Positions 43,068-51,899 are shown, counted from the first letter of the stretch. The stretch: 64,000 bases of DNA from Novacetimonas maltaceti (GCF_002906255.1 NZ_POTC01000005.1:49841-113840), one strand, 5' to 3'. A program made the numbers and translations. Notes: generated from the letters alone by a model not told the origin.

Positions 43068-43949
43068 TCACGCGTTGAAGACGATTGTCTTGCGCCCGTC
43101 GGGAATGACGCGACATTCGGTGAAATACCGCACCGCACGCGCCAGCACGCGCCGTTCGATGTCGCGGCCCTTGCGCACCAGGTCGTCGGGACTGTCGGCA
43201 TGGGAAATGCGCTCGACATCCTGTTCGATGATCGGGCCTTCATCAAGGTCGCCGGTCACGAAATGCGCCGTCGCCCCGATCAGCTTCACCCCACGGGCGA
43301 AAGCCTGGTGATACGGCCGCGCGCCCTTGAACCCCGGCAGGAAGGAGTGATGGATATTGATGCACCGCCCCACAAGCCGCGCCACCAGCGAATCCGACAG
43401 TACCTGCATGTAACGCGCCAGCACCACCAGTTCCGCATCCGTGGCGGAGACGATATCCCGGATACGCGCCTCCTGCACCGGGCGGGTGGCGGCCGTGACC
43501 GGCAGGTAATGGAAGGGGATTTCCCCGAAATCGATGCCCGCATAGGTTTCGCGCGGGTGATTGGCGATGATCGCGACCGGGTCGATCGCCAGTTCGCCGA
43601 TGCGCCAGCGATACAGCAGGTCCACAAGGCAGTGGTCAAAGCGCGAGACCATCAGCACCGTGCGCGTGGGACGGGCGCGGGCGCGCAGGGTCCAGTCCAT
43701 GTCGAATTCGCGCGCCATCGCCGCCACCGCGTCACGCAGCGCCCCCTCCGCCACGCCCGCGTCCGCCCCGTCGCGCACGGGCATGCGAAAGACCACCCGC
43801 ATGAAGAAGGAGCGGCTTTCCCACGCATCGAACTGCTGCGCCTCGGTAATGTCGCAGCCCGCGCCGAACAGCGTCGAACTGATGGCCGCGACGATGCCGG
43901 GACGGTTCATGCAGCGCAGCGTCAGGATATGGACGGACATGTCGACCAT
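43068..43949 (-). CDS. purU: Formyltetrahydrofolate deformylase
   Basis: 293 residues from the ATG at 43949, with GGAGGAAGG upstream. The N-terminal ACT domain (about 1-90, '[26 protein letters not shown]') is followed by a formyl-transferase fold: '[17 protein letters not shown]', '[11 protein letters not shown]', the catalytic [19 protein letters not shown], and [18 protein letters not shown]. It hydrolyses 10-formyl-THF to formate and THF, supplying formate for purine synthesis and balancing one-carbon pools. The peroxiredoxin gene ends 15 bp upstream, so the two are probably cotranscribed. Confidence 0.93.
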   Translation of the reverse strand: MVDMSVHILTLRCMNRPGIVAAISSTLFGAGCDITEAQQFDAWESRSFFMRVVFRMPVRDGADAGVAEGALRDAVAAMAREFDMDWTLRARARPTRTVLMVSRFDHCLVDLLYRWRIGELAIDPVAIIANHPRETYAGIDFGEIPFHYLPVTAATRPVQEARIRDIVSATDAELVVLARYMQVLSDSLVARLVGRCINIHHSFLPGFKGARPYHQAFARGVKLIGATAHFVTGDLDEGPIIEQDVERISHADSPDDLVRKGRDIERRVLARAVRYFTECRVIPDGRKTIVFNA

Positions 43950-43964
43950 GCGCGCACCTTCCTC

Positions 43965-44630
43965 CTACTTCGGGGGGGACTGGTCGGGCGTGGCGGGATA
44001 GAACCAGCATCCCTGCGCATCCCGCACCCCGTCCTGCGTCAGGGGCACGGGGGTCAGCACGTCATCGCCCGGCCGCCATCCCTCCGGCGTCATGACCTCG
44101 CCGTTGTCGGAACGCTGCAACGCGGCCAGCAGGCGCAGCAGTTCATCCACGGAACGCCCGACCGACATCGGGTACCATATGATGGCCCGCACGAGTCCCG
44201 TGGGGTCGATGAAATAGGTCGCGCGCACCGTAGCACTGTCATGCGCATCGGCCGCCAGCATGCCATAGGCATGGCCGACCGCCATGGACGGGTCTTCCAC
44301 CACGGGGAAGGGAATCTCCACCCCGAAGCGGGTGCGAATCGCCTCCAGCCATGCAAGGTGGGAATACAGGCTGTCCACCGAGAGGCCGAGCAACGCGCAG
44401 TCCATGGCCTCGAAGCGGGAATATTCACGCGCCAGCGCCAGGAACTCGCTGGTGCAGACCGGCGTGAAATCCGCGGGATGGGAGAAGAAAAGCAGCCATC
44501 TGCCGCGAAAATCACTCAGCCGCACCTCACCTTGGGAGGTACGGGCGTGAAAGTCCGGGGCCGTGTCGCCGATACGCAACGGATGCGGCGCCGTGGCGTT
44601 GGGAATGGGAGAGGTCATGCCATTATTCAT
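43965..44630 (-). CDS. Peroxiredoxin (Prx6/AhpC-TSA type)
   Basis: 221 residues from the ATG at 44630 with AAGGGG about 6 nt upstream; an ATG six codons earlier lacks a site. The peroxidatic Cys59 sits in SHPADFTPVCTSE. Further Prx6-like segments: 'LGLSVDSLYSHLAWLEAI', 'FPVVEDPSMAVGHAYGM', 'ATYFIDPTGLVRAIIWYPMSVGRSVDELLRLL', and a C-terminal extension (WRPGDDVLTPVP...GCWFYPATP) with another Cys at about 208. It reduces H2O2, organic hydroperoxides or possibly persulfides. It diverges from the sulfide-oxidation pair across a short regulated-looking region. Confidence 0.88.
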   Translation of the reverse strand: MNNGMTSPIPNATAPHPLRIGDTAPDFHARTSQGEVRLSDFRGRWLLFFSHPADFTPVCTSEFLALAREYSRFEAMDCALLGLSVDSLYSHLAWLEAIRTRFGVEIPFPVVEDPSMAVGHAYGMLAADAHDSATVRATYFIDPTGLVRAIIWYPMSVGRSVDELLRLLAALQRSDNGEVMTPEGWRPGDDVLTPVPLTQDGVRDAQGCWFYPATPDQSPPK

Positions 44631-44681
44631 TGTCTGCCCCTTTTGCATCTGCCGTGCCTTGACGCAAGATGCACGACAACA

Positions 44682-44696
44682 TACATTTATTATGTA
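44682..44696. promoter_or_regulatory. AT-rich inverted repeat between the peroxiredoxin and persulfide dioxygenase genes
   Basis: TACAT-TTATT-ATGTA (44682-44696) lies 29 bp before the dioxygenase ATG in a divergent, AT-rich 94-bp region. AT-rich palindromes at this place are typical of BigR/SqrR-type persulfide-responsive repressors; no such regulator gene is in the window. Confidence 0.4.
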
Positions 44697-44724
44697 ATTT
44701 ATAAACTATCATGAAGACAACGCC

Positions 44725-45648
44725 ATGTCAGATTTAGCCCTCGCCGCTGCCGACCAACAGGTCATTTCGGCCTTGAGGTCTAATAAAGTGCCGTTGGTAA
44801 AGACTTTTTTCGATAACACGACTTTTACCGCGACACATGTCGTCCACGACCCTGCCACGCGGGAGGCCGCGGTTGTCGACAGTGTGATGGAATACGACCC
44901 GGCCGCCGGGCGCACCGCCCATCACCACGCGCAGGAAGTGGTGGATTACATCCGCGCCAGCGACCTGAAGCTGCAGTGGCTGCTTGAAACCCATGTCCAT
45001 GCCGATCACCTGTCGGCGGCGCCATGGATACAGGAACAGCTGGGCGGGAAACTTGCCATCGGGGCGGACATCGTCCGGGTGCAGGACATCTTCGGCAAGC
45101 TGTTCAATGCCGGGACGCGTTTCGCACGCAACGGGTCGCAGTTCGATCACCTGTTCCATGATGGGGAGACGTTCATGCTTGGCTCCATTCCCGCCATTGC
45201 GCTGCATGTGCCGGGGCACACCCCCGCCGACATGGCGTATGTGATCGGGGATGCCGCCTTTATCGGCGATACGCTGTTCATGCCCGATTATGGCACGGCG
45301 CGCGCGGATTTTCCCGGCGGGGATGCGCGGATGCTGTACCGGTCCATCCGCCGCCTGCTGTCGCTGCCCGAACAGACGCGGCTGTTCCTGTGCCATGACT
45401 ACAAGGCGCCGGGACGCGACAGCTTCGCATGGGAAACGACGGTGGGCGCGGAACGCGCGCACAATGTCCATGTTCATGAAGGCGTGGGCGAGGACGAATT
45501 CGTCGCCATGCGGACCGGGCGCGACGCGACGCTGTCGATGCCCAACCTGCTGATGCCTTCCGTGCAGGTGAACATGCGCGGCGGCCACCTGCCGGAAGCG
45601 GAGGAGAACGGCACGCGTTATATCAAGATCCCGATTGACCGCGTGTGA
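44725..45648 (+). CDS. ETHE1-like metallo-beta-lactamase-fold persulfide dioxygenase
   Basis: 307 residues. The MBL metal motif is THVHADHLSAA (H-x-H-x-D-H), with further ligands in 'LHVPGHTPADMAYVIG' and 'FLCHDY', and Asp in 'FIGDTLFMPDYGTARADFPGGDARMLY'. The D-Y-G-T-A-R-x-D-F-P-G-G-D segment is characteristic of persulfide dioxygenases/Blh, which oxidise glutathione persulfide to sulfite. It is 75 bp upstream of sqr on the same strand, forming a sulfide-detoxification pair. Confidence 0.87.
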   Translation: MSDLALAAADQQVISALRSNKVPLVKTFFDNTTFTATHVVHDPATREAAVVDSVMEYDPAAGRTAHHHAQEVVDYIRASDLKLQWLLETHVHADHLSAAPWIQEQLGGKLAIGADIVRVQDIFGKLFNAGTRFARNGSQFDHLFHDGETFMLGSIPAIALHVPGHTPADMAYVIGDAAFIGDTLFMPDYGTARADFPGGDARMLYRSIRRLLSLPEQTRLFLCHDYKAPGRDSFAWETTVGAERAHNVHVHEGVGEDEFVAMRTGRDATLSMPNLLMPSVQVNMRGGHLPEAEENGTRYIKIPIDRV

Positions 45649-45722
45649 TCGTCCCCCCATTCCTGCCGTGCCATCCCATCACGACACGGCACCTTTGATC
45701 GTTACCGAGGAGATATCCAGAC

Positions 45723-47012
45723 ATGAACGATACCCCAGCCCCCTCCGCCCCCGCACTGAGCAGCAGCGCGCGGGGGCTGACCTATGACATCGCCATCATC
45801 GGCGGCGGGGCCGCGGGTCTGTCCACCGCCGCCAGCATCCTCAAGCGCAAGCCGGGCATCACCGTCGCCATCGTGGAACCTTCGGGCTCGCACTACTACC
45901 AGCCGGGCTGGACGCTGGTGGGTGGCGGCGTGTTCAAGCAGTCGCAGACACGGCGTGCGGAAAAGAAGCTGATCCCCGCAGGTGCTGACTGGATCCAGGC
46001 CGCCGCCACCGGGTTCGATCCCGACGGGCGCATCGTCCACCTGTCGAACGGGTCGTCGGTGCGGTACAGCATCCTGATCGTCGCCACCGGCATCATGCTG
46101 GACTGGGACGCGATCGAGGGCCTGCCCGAAGCACTGGGCCGCAATGGCGTGACCTCCAACTACCGCTATGACCTTGCCCCCTATACGTGGCAGATGGTCC
46201 AGACGCTGGGGCGTGGCAACGCGGTCTTCACGCAGCCGCCCATGCCCATCAAGTGCGCGGGCGCGCCGCAGAAGGCGATGTACCTGGCGTGCGACGCATG
46301 GCGCCGCCGCGGGATTTCGGACAACATCAACGTCTCCTTCCATACCGCGACGCCAGGCCTGTTCGGGGTGAAGGACTATGTCCCCGCGCTGATGGAATAT
46401 ATCGAGCGCTATCACATCGACCTGCAGCTGAAATCCAACCTTGTCGCGGTCGATGGCGCGCGTCAGGTCGCGACCTTCTCCAACGTCGGCGCGGATGGCG
46501 CCACGACGAAGAGCGAGGTGGAATTCGCCATGCTGCACGTCGTCCCGCCGCAGCGCGCGCCCGACGTCATCCGCAACAGCCCGCTGGCCGGGGCGGACGG
46601 GTTTGTCGCGGTGGACCCCGCGACCCTGCGCCACGTCAAGTATGACGATGTCTTCGCACTGGGCGATGTGGCCGGTACGTCGAACGCCAAGACGGCCGCC
46701 GCCGTGCGCAAGCAGGCGCCGATCGTCGCGGTCAATGCGCTCGCCGCGCTGGAGGGGCGGCCGATGGTCGCGGATTACGATGGCTATGGCGCATGCCCGC
46801 TGACGGTGGAACGCGGGAAGATCGTGCTGGCGGAGTTCGCCTATGGCGGCAAGCTGGAGCCGACCCTGCCGAAATGGCTGCTCGACGGCCGCCGCCCGAC
46901 GCATCTGGCGTGGCTGCTGAAGGAATATGTCATGCCGCTGCTGTACTGGGACGGGATGCTCAAGGGGCGCGAACTGATGGTCGAACCCCGCCCGCTGTGC
47001 GGCAAGAGCTGA
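45723..47012 (+). CDS. sqr: Sulfide:quinone oxidoreductase
   Basis: 429 residues; GAGGAGATATCC gives a good ribosome site. FAD-binding Rossmann motif IAIIGGGAAGLSTAASIL, then 'YYQPGWTLVGGGVFK' (SQR family), a Cys pair region PIKCAGAPQKAMYLACDAW, and near the end 'VFALGDVAGTSNAKTAAAVRKQAPIV' and 'GYGACPLT' with the third Cys. It oxidises sulfide to persulfide/polysulfide and passes electrons to the quinone pool at the inner face of the membrane. It partners with the upstream persulfide dioxygenase. A perfect stem-loop at 47047-47075 probably ends the transcript. Confidence 0.92.
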   Translation: MNDTPAPSAPALSSSARGLTYDIAIIGGGAAGLSTAASILKRKPGITVAIVEPSGSHYYQPGWTLVGGGVFKQSQTRRAEKKLIPAGADWIQAAATGFDPDGRIVHLSNGSSVRYSILIVATGIMLDWDAIEGLPEALGRNGVTSNYRYDLAPYTWQMVQTLGRGNAVFTQPPMPIKCAGAPQKAMYLACDAWRRRGISDNINVSFHTATPGLFGVKDYVPALMEYIERYHIDLQLKSNLVAVDGARQVATFSNVGADGATTKSEVEFAMLHVVPPQRAPDVIRNSPLAGADGFVAVDPATLRHVKYDDVFALGDVAGTSNAKTAAAVRKQAPIVAVNALAALEGRPMVADYDGYGACPLTVERGKIVLAEFAYGGKLEPTLPKWLLDGRRPTHLAWLLKEYVMPLLYWDGMLKGRELMVEPRPLCGKS

Positions 47013-47046
47013 ACCGCTGCCTGACATGAAGGCGTAAATGTTTCCG

Positions 47047-47075
47047 GGCGCCCCCTTTGCCAGAAAGGGGGCGCC
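47047..47075 (+). terminator. Stem-loop downstream of sqr
   Basis: GGCGCCCCCTTT (47047-47058) pairs exactly with AAAGGGGGCGCC (47064-47075) around GCCAG. Its flanks (TTTCC.../...GGGAAA) resemble the left half of the double-hairpin repeat, a full copy of which follows 22 bp later. Confidence 0.75.
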
Positions 47076-47097
47076 GGGAAAAATCATCCGGAGAATA

Positions 47098-47174
47098 AAA
47101 GTTTTTGGGTGCCGCCTTTTTTCGAAAAGGTGACGTCTTTCGAAGCTTTTTGAAAAAAGCTTCACCAAAAACTT
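47098..47174 (+). repeat. Dispersed double-hairpin repeat, copy 5
   Basis: AAAGTTTTTGGGTG ... CACCAAAAACTT with both internal hairpins present, the first imperfect (GCCGCCTTTTTTCGAAAAGGTGACG) and the second GAAGCTTTTTGAAAAAAGCTTC. Directly downstream of the sqr stem-loop. Confidence 0.85.
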
Positions 47175-47236
47175 CCTTACGGTATCCCCGCCAGAAGAGT
47201 GCATCGCACGCGAAAGCGGCGTATGAAGCGGCGGTG

Positions 47237-47818
47237 ATGAAGAAAGCTTCCCCCTCCCCTTCCCATCATGTCGGCAGTTCGCGTCCGCTGCGCCTGTCCG
47301 ATGATGTCGTCAGCCACGCGGTCTATGGCGGGCCGGGCAAATGCTACCGCTATGAACTGACACGAACGTGGGACCCCGCGCGCCCGACGGTGATGTGGCT
47401 GATGATGAACCCGTCCGTCGCGACGGAAGACGGCGATGACCGCACGGTCGCCAAGTGCCAGCGTTATGCCCGCGCCTGGGGCTATGGGGCGATTTTCGTC
47501 GGCAATACCTTCGCCTACCGCTGCACCGACCAGACGCGCCTGATGGAGGTCGCGGATCCGGTCGGGCCGGAAAATGACCGTTACCTGCGCGACATGGCGC
47601 AACGGGCCGACCTTGTGGTCGCGGCCTATGGCTGCCCGCGCTATCCCGCGCTGCGCGCGCGTGGCACGGACGTGGTGCGCATGCTGCAGGAGGCCGGGAT
47701 CACGGTGAACGTCCTGCGCCTGAGCAGCCGCGCCCGGCGTCCCGAACACCCGCTTTACCTGCCGGCGGACCTGCGCCCGACACCGTTGCCGCCGATCGAT
47801 ACGCTGTCGGGCGACTGA
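47237..47818 (+). CDS. DUF1643 family protein
   Basis: 193 residues from the ATG at 47237; the frame extends back through the repeat, which is not coding. DUF1643 features: 'YRYELTRTWDPARPTVMWLMMNPSVATEDGDDRTVAKCQRYARAWGYG', 'VGNTFAYRCTDQTRLMEVADPVGPEND', and 'ADLVVAAYGCPRYPALRARG'. The family is common in phages and bacteria and its function is unknown. The last 64 bp overlap the 3' end of dinB on the other strand. Confidence 0.75.
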   Translation: MKKASPSPSHHVGSSRPLRLSDDVVSHAVYGGPGKCYRYELTRTWDPARPTVMWLMMNPSVATEDGDDRTVAKCQRYARAWGYGAIFVGNTFAYRCTDQTRLMEVADPVGPENDRYLRDMAQRADLVVAAYGCPRYPALRARGTDVVRMLQEAGITVNVLRLSSRARRPEHPLYLPADLRPTPLPPIDTLSGD

Positions 47819-48942
47819 ACCTCCAGCGCGAGGGCAAGCTGTCGCGTCAGCGCCTGCGCGCGCGGCAGCAGCGTGGACAGCGTGACGCCCAGCAGGCGGA
47901 CGCCACGTTCGGGCGGGAAGCACCCGCGCAGCAGGCCCTGCGCATGGACCAGCAGTTCCCCCGCCGAGGAGACAGGCTGCATCAGGGTGCAGGCGCGCAC
48001 GATCTGGCGGAAATCATTGTATTTGACCTTCAGCGTCACGGTGCGGCCGGTGATGTCGCGCCGTTCGCATCCATGCCACACGCGCGCGCACATGTCGGAT
48101 ACCGGCGCAAGCATGTCAGGCCATTCATACAGGTCACGCTCGAACGTACGTTCGGTCCCCAGCGACTTGCGCGGGCGGTCCGGCTCCACCGGACGGTGGT
48201 CCACCCCCCGCGCCACCCCATGATAGAAGGCGGCGACCTTGCCGAAATGCCGCGTCAGTTCCGGCAGCGTACGCGCACGCAGGTCACGCCCGGTATGGAT
48301 GCCCAGCGCGTGCATCCGCGCCGCCGTGGCCGGGCCGATGCCATGGAACCGCTCCACCGGCAGGTCAGCCACGAATGCCGCCCCCTGGCGTGGGGGAATG
48401 ACAAACAGGCCATCAGGCTTGCGATGGTCGGACGCCAGCTTGGCGAGGAATTTGTTGTAGGACACCCCGGCAGAGGCGCACAGGCCGGTTTCGGCACGGA
48501 TGACGGCGCGGAGTTCACGCGCGATTTCAGTGGCCGACCCGCGTGGCAGCAGGGGACGGGTCACGTCCAGATACGCCTCATCCAGCGAAAGCGGCTGTAT
48601 CAGCGGGGTATAGCGGGCAAGGATTTCATGGATCCGGGCCGAGACCGCCCGATAGACATCAAAGCGCGGCGGCACGAAGACCAGTTCGGGACATTTGCGG
48701 CGCGCGGTAACGGATGGCATGGCCGAACGGACGCCAAAGCGCCGGGCCTCGTAACTTGCGGCGGCCACGACGCCACGCTGCCTGTCGCCGCCCACCGCGA
48801 CGGGGCGGCCCCGCAGGGCGGGATTGTCGCGCTGCTCCACCGAGGCATAGAACGCATCCATGTCAACATGGATGATCCGCCGCACGTCCGGCTCCTGCGC
48901 CGCCTGTGCCGCCGGATGTCCCGCGACGGCGGTCCCCGTCAT
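47755..48942 (-). CDS. dinB: DNA polymerase IV (Y-family translesion polymerase)
   Basis: 395 residues from the ATG at 48942 (MTGTAVAGHPAAQAAQ). Y-family motifs: IIHVDMDAFYASVEQRDNP (catalytic Asp pair), 'ASYEARRFGVRSAMP', 'PLSLDEAYLDVTRPL' with the second catalytic acidic residues, the helix-hairpin-helix 'PVERFHGIGPATAARMHALGIHTG', and the little-finger domain ending about 370. It performs error-prone bypass synthesis. The C-terminal 20 residues overlap the DUF1643 gene; a beta-clamp motif was not confidently seen in the tail. Confidence 0.92.
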   Translation of the reverse strand: MTGTAVAGHPAAQAAQEPDVRRIIHVDMDAFYASVEQRDNPALRGRPVAVGGDRQRGVVAAASYEARRFGVRSAMPSVTARRKCPELVFVPPRFDVYRAVSARIHEILARYTPLIQPLSLDEAYLDVTRPLLPRGSATEIARELRAVIRAETGLCASAGVSYNKFLAKLASDHRKPDGLFVIPPRQGAAFVADLPVERFHGIGPATAARMHALGIHTGRDLRARTLPELTRHFGKVAAFYHGVARGVDHRPVEPDRPRKSLGTERTFERDLYEWPDMLAPVSDMCARVWHGCERRDITGRTVTLKVKYNDFRQIVRACTLMQPVSSAGELLVHAQGLLRGCFPPERGVRLLGVTLSTLLPRAQALTRQLALALEVQSPDSVSIGGNGVGRRSAGR

Positions 48943-49021
48943 GGGCACATCCCGGCGGGACACGCGACAGCATGACGCACCGCGGCCCGAAAGGACCGCG
49001 GCCACGCCACATGACTGGCAA

Positions 49022-49141
49022 TCAGCCGTTGCACTTCTTTTTCTTGACGAAGAAGAAGATCAGGCCGGCGATCGCGCCAAGTGCCAGAATCCCCTTCAGG
49101 CAGGGGGACTTGGACGGGCACTTTGTCGTACATTCGGACAT
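49022..49141 (-). CDS. 39-residue Cys-containing single-pass membrane miniprotein
   Basis: Minus-strand ATG at 49141 with AAGGAAAA about 7 nt upstream, stop at 49022. The product reads MSECTTKCPSKSPCLK, then one transmembrane helix (GILALGAIAGLIFFFV), then KKKKCNG. The N-terminal segment has three Cys and the C-terminal tail is basic, so an N-out/C-in orientation is likely. No family recognised, but the composition and ribosome site look real. It sits between dinB and yfdX with no close operon partner. Confidence 0.6.
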   Translation of the reverse strand: MSECTTKCPSKSPCLKGILALGAIAGLIFFFVKKKKCNG

Positions 49142-49414
49142 GGATGGTTTTCCTTGGTTGTGTCGTCTTCGCTCCCATACGGAACGAAACACCCCACCCT
49201 AGCGCACGCAGCGCCATAAGGCATCCCGGATTTGACGCTCCAGCCCCCCACCTGCGGTGCGCAGGGTGGATCGGGACAGGCATGACGGCGGAAATCGGCC
49301 ACCCACATTCCATGACATGCGATGAAAGAGGAGCCGGGATGCACGCGCACCCCTTATTGTTGCGAAGGTTTGCGGGTAATCATGTCATCCAAATATTTTC
49401 AGAGGGTCATGGAA

Positions 49415-50110
49415 ATGAAGAAAATCGGACTTCTGTCTGCCTCGCTGCTGATGCTGGGCGCGGCCACGGGTGTTGCTTCCGCCACGCCGTCGAACACGCG
49501 CGCCGTCAACCGCGACTTCACCAAGCTGTCGATCGACGGCAGCCGTGCATTCGACGACATCACGATGGCCCGCACCGCGCTGGCCAATGGCGACGCTGCC
49601 GGCACGGCCAAGCTGCTGACCGATGCCAACAACGCCTTCACCCGCGCCAAGACCGACAACCGCGTCTTCATGAAGGCCGAATCCCAGCTGTCGAAGCCCA
49701 AGAAGGCCCCGGCCGGCGCGCCCGCCCCCACCACGGCGCCAAGCACGCAGCCTGTCGCATGGCTGCCGGTTGATGGCGAATATATCGTGACCGAGGACCT
49801 GGAGCCGACCTCCGCCAAGGGCACGGCCGTCGCCGCCGCCAACGCCAGCCTGAACAAGGGCAAGCCCGCGCAGGCCAGCCAGAACCTGCAGGTTGCCGCG
49901 GTTGACGTGGACTTCGTCCTTGCCATCGCGCCGCTGCAGGCCAGCGCCGATGACGTGTACCGCGCCACCAACCTGCTGGCGGGCAAGGACACCAAGGGTG
50001 CGGACGCCGCGCTGGCCGATGCCCAGAACTCGATTCGCTTCGTGTCCGAGGACATGGTCGAAACCCCTGACGCCCCTGCCGCCGGCAGCAAGGCCGCCAA
50101 GGGCAAGTAA
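49415..50110 (+). CDS. yfdX: YfdX family exported protein
   Basis: 231 residues from the ATG at 49415, 8 nt after AGAGGG; an ATG at 49409 is also possible. A signal peptide (MKKIGLLSASLLMLGAATGVASA) precedes the YfdX domain: 'NRDFTKLSIDGSRAFDDITMARTALANGDAAGTAKLLTDANNAFTRAKTD' and a second related half 'AVAAANASLNKGKPAQASQNLQVAAVDVDFVLAIAPLQAS'. In enterobacteria YfdX is linked to acid or multidrug stress and is periplasmic; the function here is not known. A GC-rich stem-loop follows. Confidence 0.85.
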   Translation: MKKIGLLSASLLMLGAATGVASATPSNTRAVNRDFTKLSIDGSRAFDDITMARTALANGDAAGTAKLLTDANNAFTRAKTDNRVFMKAESQLSKPKKAPAGAPAPTTAPSTQPVAWLPVDGEYIVTEDLEPTSAKGTAVAAANASLNKGKPAQASQNLQVAAVDVDFVLAIAPLQASADDVYRATNLLAGKDTKGADAALADAQNSIRFVSEDMVETPDAPAAGSKAAKGK

Positions 50111-50122
50111 GACCCCGCTACC

Positions 50123-50160
50123 GGCGGCCCGGCGCACCTGACACGGTGGGACGGGCCGCC
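50123..50160 (+). terminator. GC-rich stem-loop after yfdX
   Basis: GGCGGCCCG (50123-50131) pairs with CGGGCCGCC (50152-50160), 12 bp after the yfdX stop. No U-tract follows, so termination strength is uncertain. Confidence 0.5.
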
Positions 50161-50216
50161 ACTTGCGCTTGCGGGGCCGCAATTTTCCCGCCCCGCAACC
50201 GCGCGCAGGACTGTCA

Positions 50217-50849
50217 ATGTTTCGATTCGCCCTGATGGCGGGAATGGCCGGGATCATGACCGGCGTGCTCCCCCTATGTCCCTCCGGCGCATGGGCGGGC
50301 GAAATCCGCATCTGCTTCGACCGTCGCGTCGCGGAATCGGATCCCGCGCCCAACATGCCACGTTTCGATTCGATTACGGTCCCGTCGGGCACGGTCTTCA
50401 ATTACGCCGGGCATGCCTTCGGCCCTGCGGACGACCCGCTTGACCGCGCGCATGCCGCCCCCTTCGGCGATGGCTGGCGCGGCCTGCCCCCGGGGGAGGA
50501 ACAGCGCAGGCGCGCGCTGCAGATGGAGGATATCGGCGGCGACAGCGGCTATCACCGCCCACAGGCCGCCGTCATGATAAGCGCCACCACCACCCTGACC
50601 CGCGCCCGTCCCTGCGCCAATGTCGCTGCACAGGCCGTTTTGTCAGAGGACTGGACCTGGACGGCGGACCATATCCCGGCCGATCCCCATGTCTATTACC
50701 AGGCCTATGGCGTGGTGCATGGCAGCAGGTTCGACCCGACATTCGATACCGACCCCGACGCGTTCCAGTGGGTTGCCGCCCATGGGGGGCTGAACGGCAT
50801 CGTCATTTCCGACATCGAACAGTCCGTCACCCTCCATTCGGACGACTGA
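50217..50849 (+). CDS. Exported hypothetical protein (210 aa)
   Basis: ATG at 50217 with CAGGA upstream. A signal peptide (RFALMAGMAGIMTGVLPLCPSGAWA) precedes a mature part beginning GEIRICFDRRVAESDPAPNMPRFDS; later segments are 'GTVFNYAGHAFGPADDP', 'ISATTTLTRARPCANVAAQAVLSEDWTW' and 'HVYYQAYGVVHGSRFDP'. Two Cys in the mature part could form a disulfide. No family recognised. It lies 106 bp after yfdX on the same strand. Confidence 0.6.
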   Translation: MFRFALMAGMAGIMTGVLPLCPSGAWAGEIRICFDRRVAESDPAPNMPRFDSITVPSGTVFNYAGHAFGPADDPLDRAHAAPFGDGWRGLPPGEEQRRRALQMEDIGGDSGYHRPQAAVMISATTTLTRARPCANVAAQAVLSEDWTWTADHIPADPHVYYQAYGVVHGSRFDPTFDTDPDAFQWVAAHGGLNGIVISDIEQSVTLHSDD

Positions 50850-50969
50850 TCGCGCCCGGCAATCAGGATGGCGACAAACCGTTATTCTTCTGGCACATTC
50901 CATGAACCGCCCTGCCGCCTCCGGCACGGCATTCCCGTATTCGCCAGGACGTAGCGCAGGGAGACCTGA

Positions 50970-51206
50970 ATGGCGCTGTACCAGTCTTCACAATTCATAA
51001 CGGCATGGACCGATGCCGAATTCGACCGGCTGCATCACCCGCGTACGCCCGCGCCACATTCGGGCATCTATCGCTGTGTGGGATGTGGCTTTGAAATCGC
51101 GGCAAGCGAGGGACAGCTGCTGCCCCCCATCCATGCCCATCCCCATCGGCTGGGCACGCAGGAAGTCTGGCAGATGATCGTCTATGCCGACCATCGCCTG
51201 AAATGA
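50970..51206 (+). CDS. Small protein with half zinc-ribbon (78 aa)
   Basis: CAGGGAGACCTGA precedes ATG 50970. The core IYRCVGCGFEIAASEGQLLPP resembles short zinc-ribbon proteins, but only one C-x-x-C is present; the second metal pair is replaced by a His-rich segment (HAHPHRLG), which might complete a C2H2-type site. Soluble, no signal peptide. Function unknown. Confidence 0.65.
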   Translation: MALYQSSQFITAWTDAEFDRLHHPRTPAPHSGIYRCVGCGFEIAASEGQLLPPIHAHPHRLGTQEVWQMIVYADHRLK

Positions 51207-51249
51207 CCTGTCCCGGCATCCCCATACAGGGACATGCCGGGACCCGCCA

Positions 51250-51693
51250 TCACCACATGCCCATGCCCATGCCGGGGCCCCAGCCGCCGCCCCAGCCCCA
51301 CATGCCCCAGTTCCACGAGGCATCTTCATACATGTCCGCGGTCATCTGCTGCTGATCCGCCAGGTTCTGCGCCTGCACATAGGACTGGTACCGGCCATAG
51401 GCGGCCTGGTTGCCAACATACAGGCAGTTGCAGACCTTGGGGTCGGAATAGATATACAGGACATGGTCGCCAAACGGCTTCTGCAGGAAACGGTTGGGCG
51501 GCAGTTTCTGCAGCATTTCCAGGCGCTGCGGCGTATTTGCCGGACGCGCGACAAACCCTGCGGCGGCGAGGCTGTTTTCACGATCGGCAATCTGGTCGCG
51601 CACGCTTTCACACCCCGAAAGCGACAGGCAGGCCACAGCCATGAATGCCGGGACCGCCGACAGAGTCCAATTCGTCCTGATCTTGGTTTTCAT
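51250..51693 (-). CDS. Lipoprotein with Met/Gly/Trp-rich tail (147 aa)
   Basis: ATG at 51693 lies 7 nt after AAGGGG; ATG at 51699 is too close to that motif. A lipoprotein signal (TLSAVPAFMAVACLSLSGC-ES) gives lipidation at a Cys near residue 28. The middle has 'RFLQKPFGDHVLYIYSDPKVCNCLYVGNQAAYGRYQSYVQAQ', then a low-complexity C-terminus of Met, Gly and Trp (WNWGMWGWGGGWGPGMGMGMW). The C-x-C and Met-rich tail hint at metal contact, without proof. Function unknown. Confidence 0.7.
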   Translation of the reverse strand: MKTKIRTNWTLSAVPAFMAVACLSLSGCESVRDQIADRENSLAAAGFVARPANTPQRLEMLQKLPPNRFLQKPFGDHVLYIYSDPKVCNCLYVGNQAAYGRYQSYVQAQNLADQQQMTADMYEDASWNWGMWGWGGGWGPGMGMGMW

Positions 51694-51899
51694 CCACATA
51701 CCCCTTGTTCCATCCTGTTCATATTCCCGATCCGAAACGCTGGCAAAGGCGAACAGGATGCCATGCAGGACATGGCGCATGGTTCATCGGATGAAAATAT
51801 CACGTTCCCGCTGCGTCATGACATATCCCGGAGCGTCGATACATTATTTTTCATCGACTTTGATCTATCTCATGTCGGCGTGGGAAAGCCCATGCGAGG

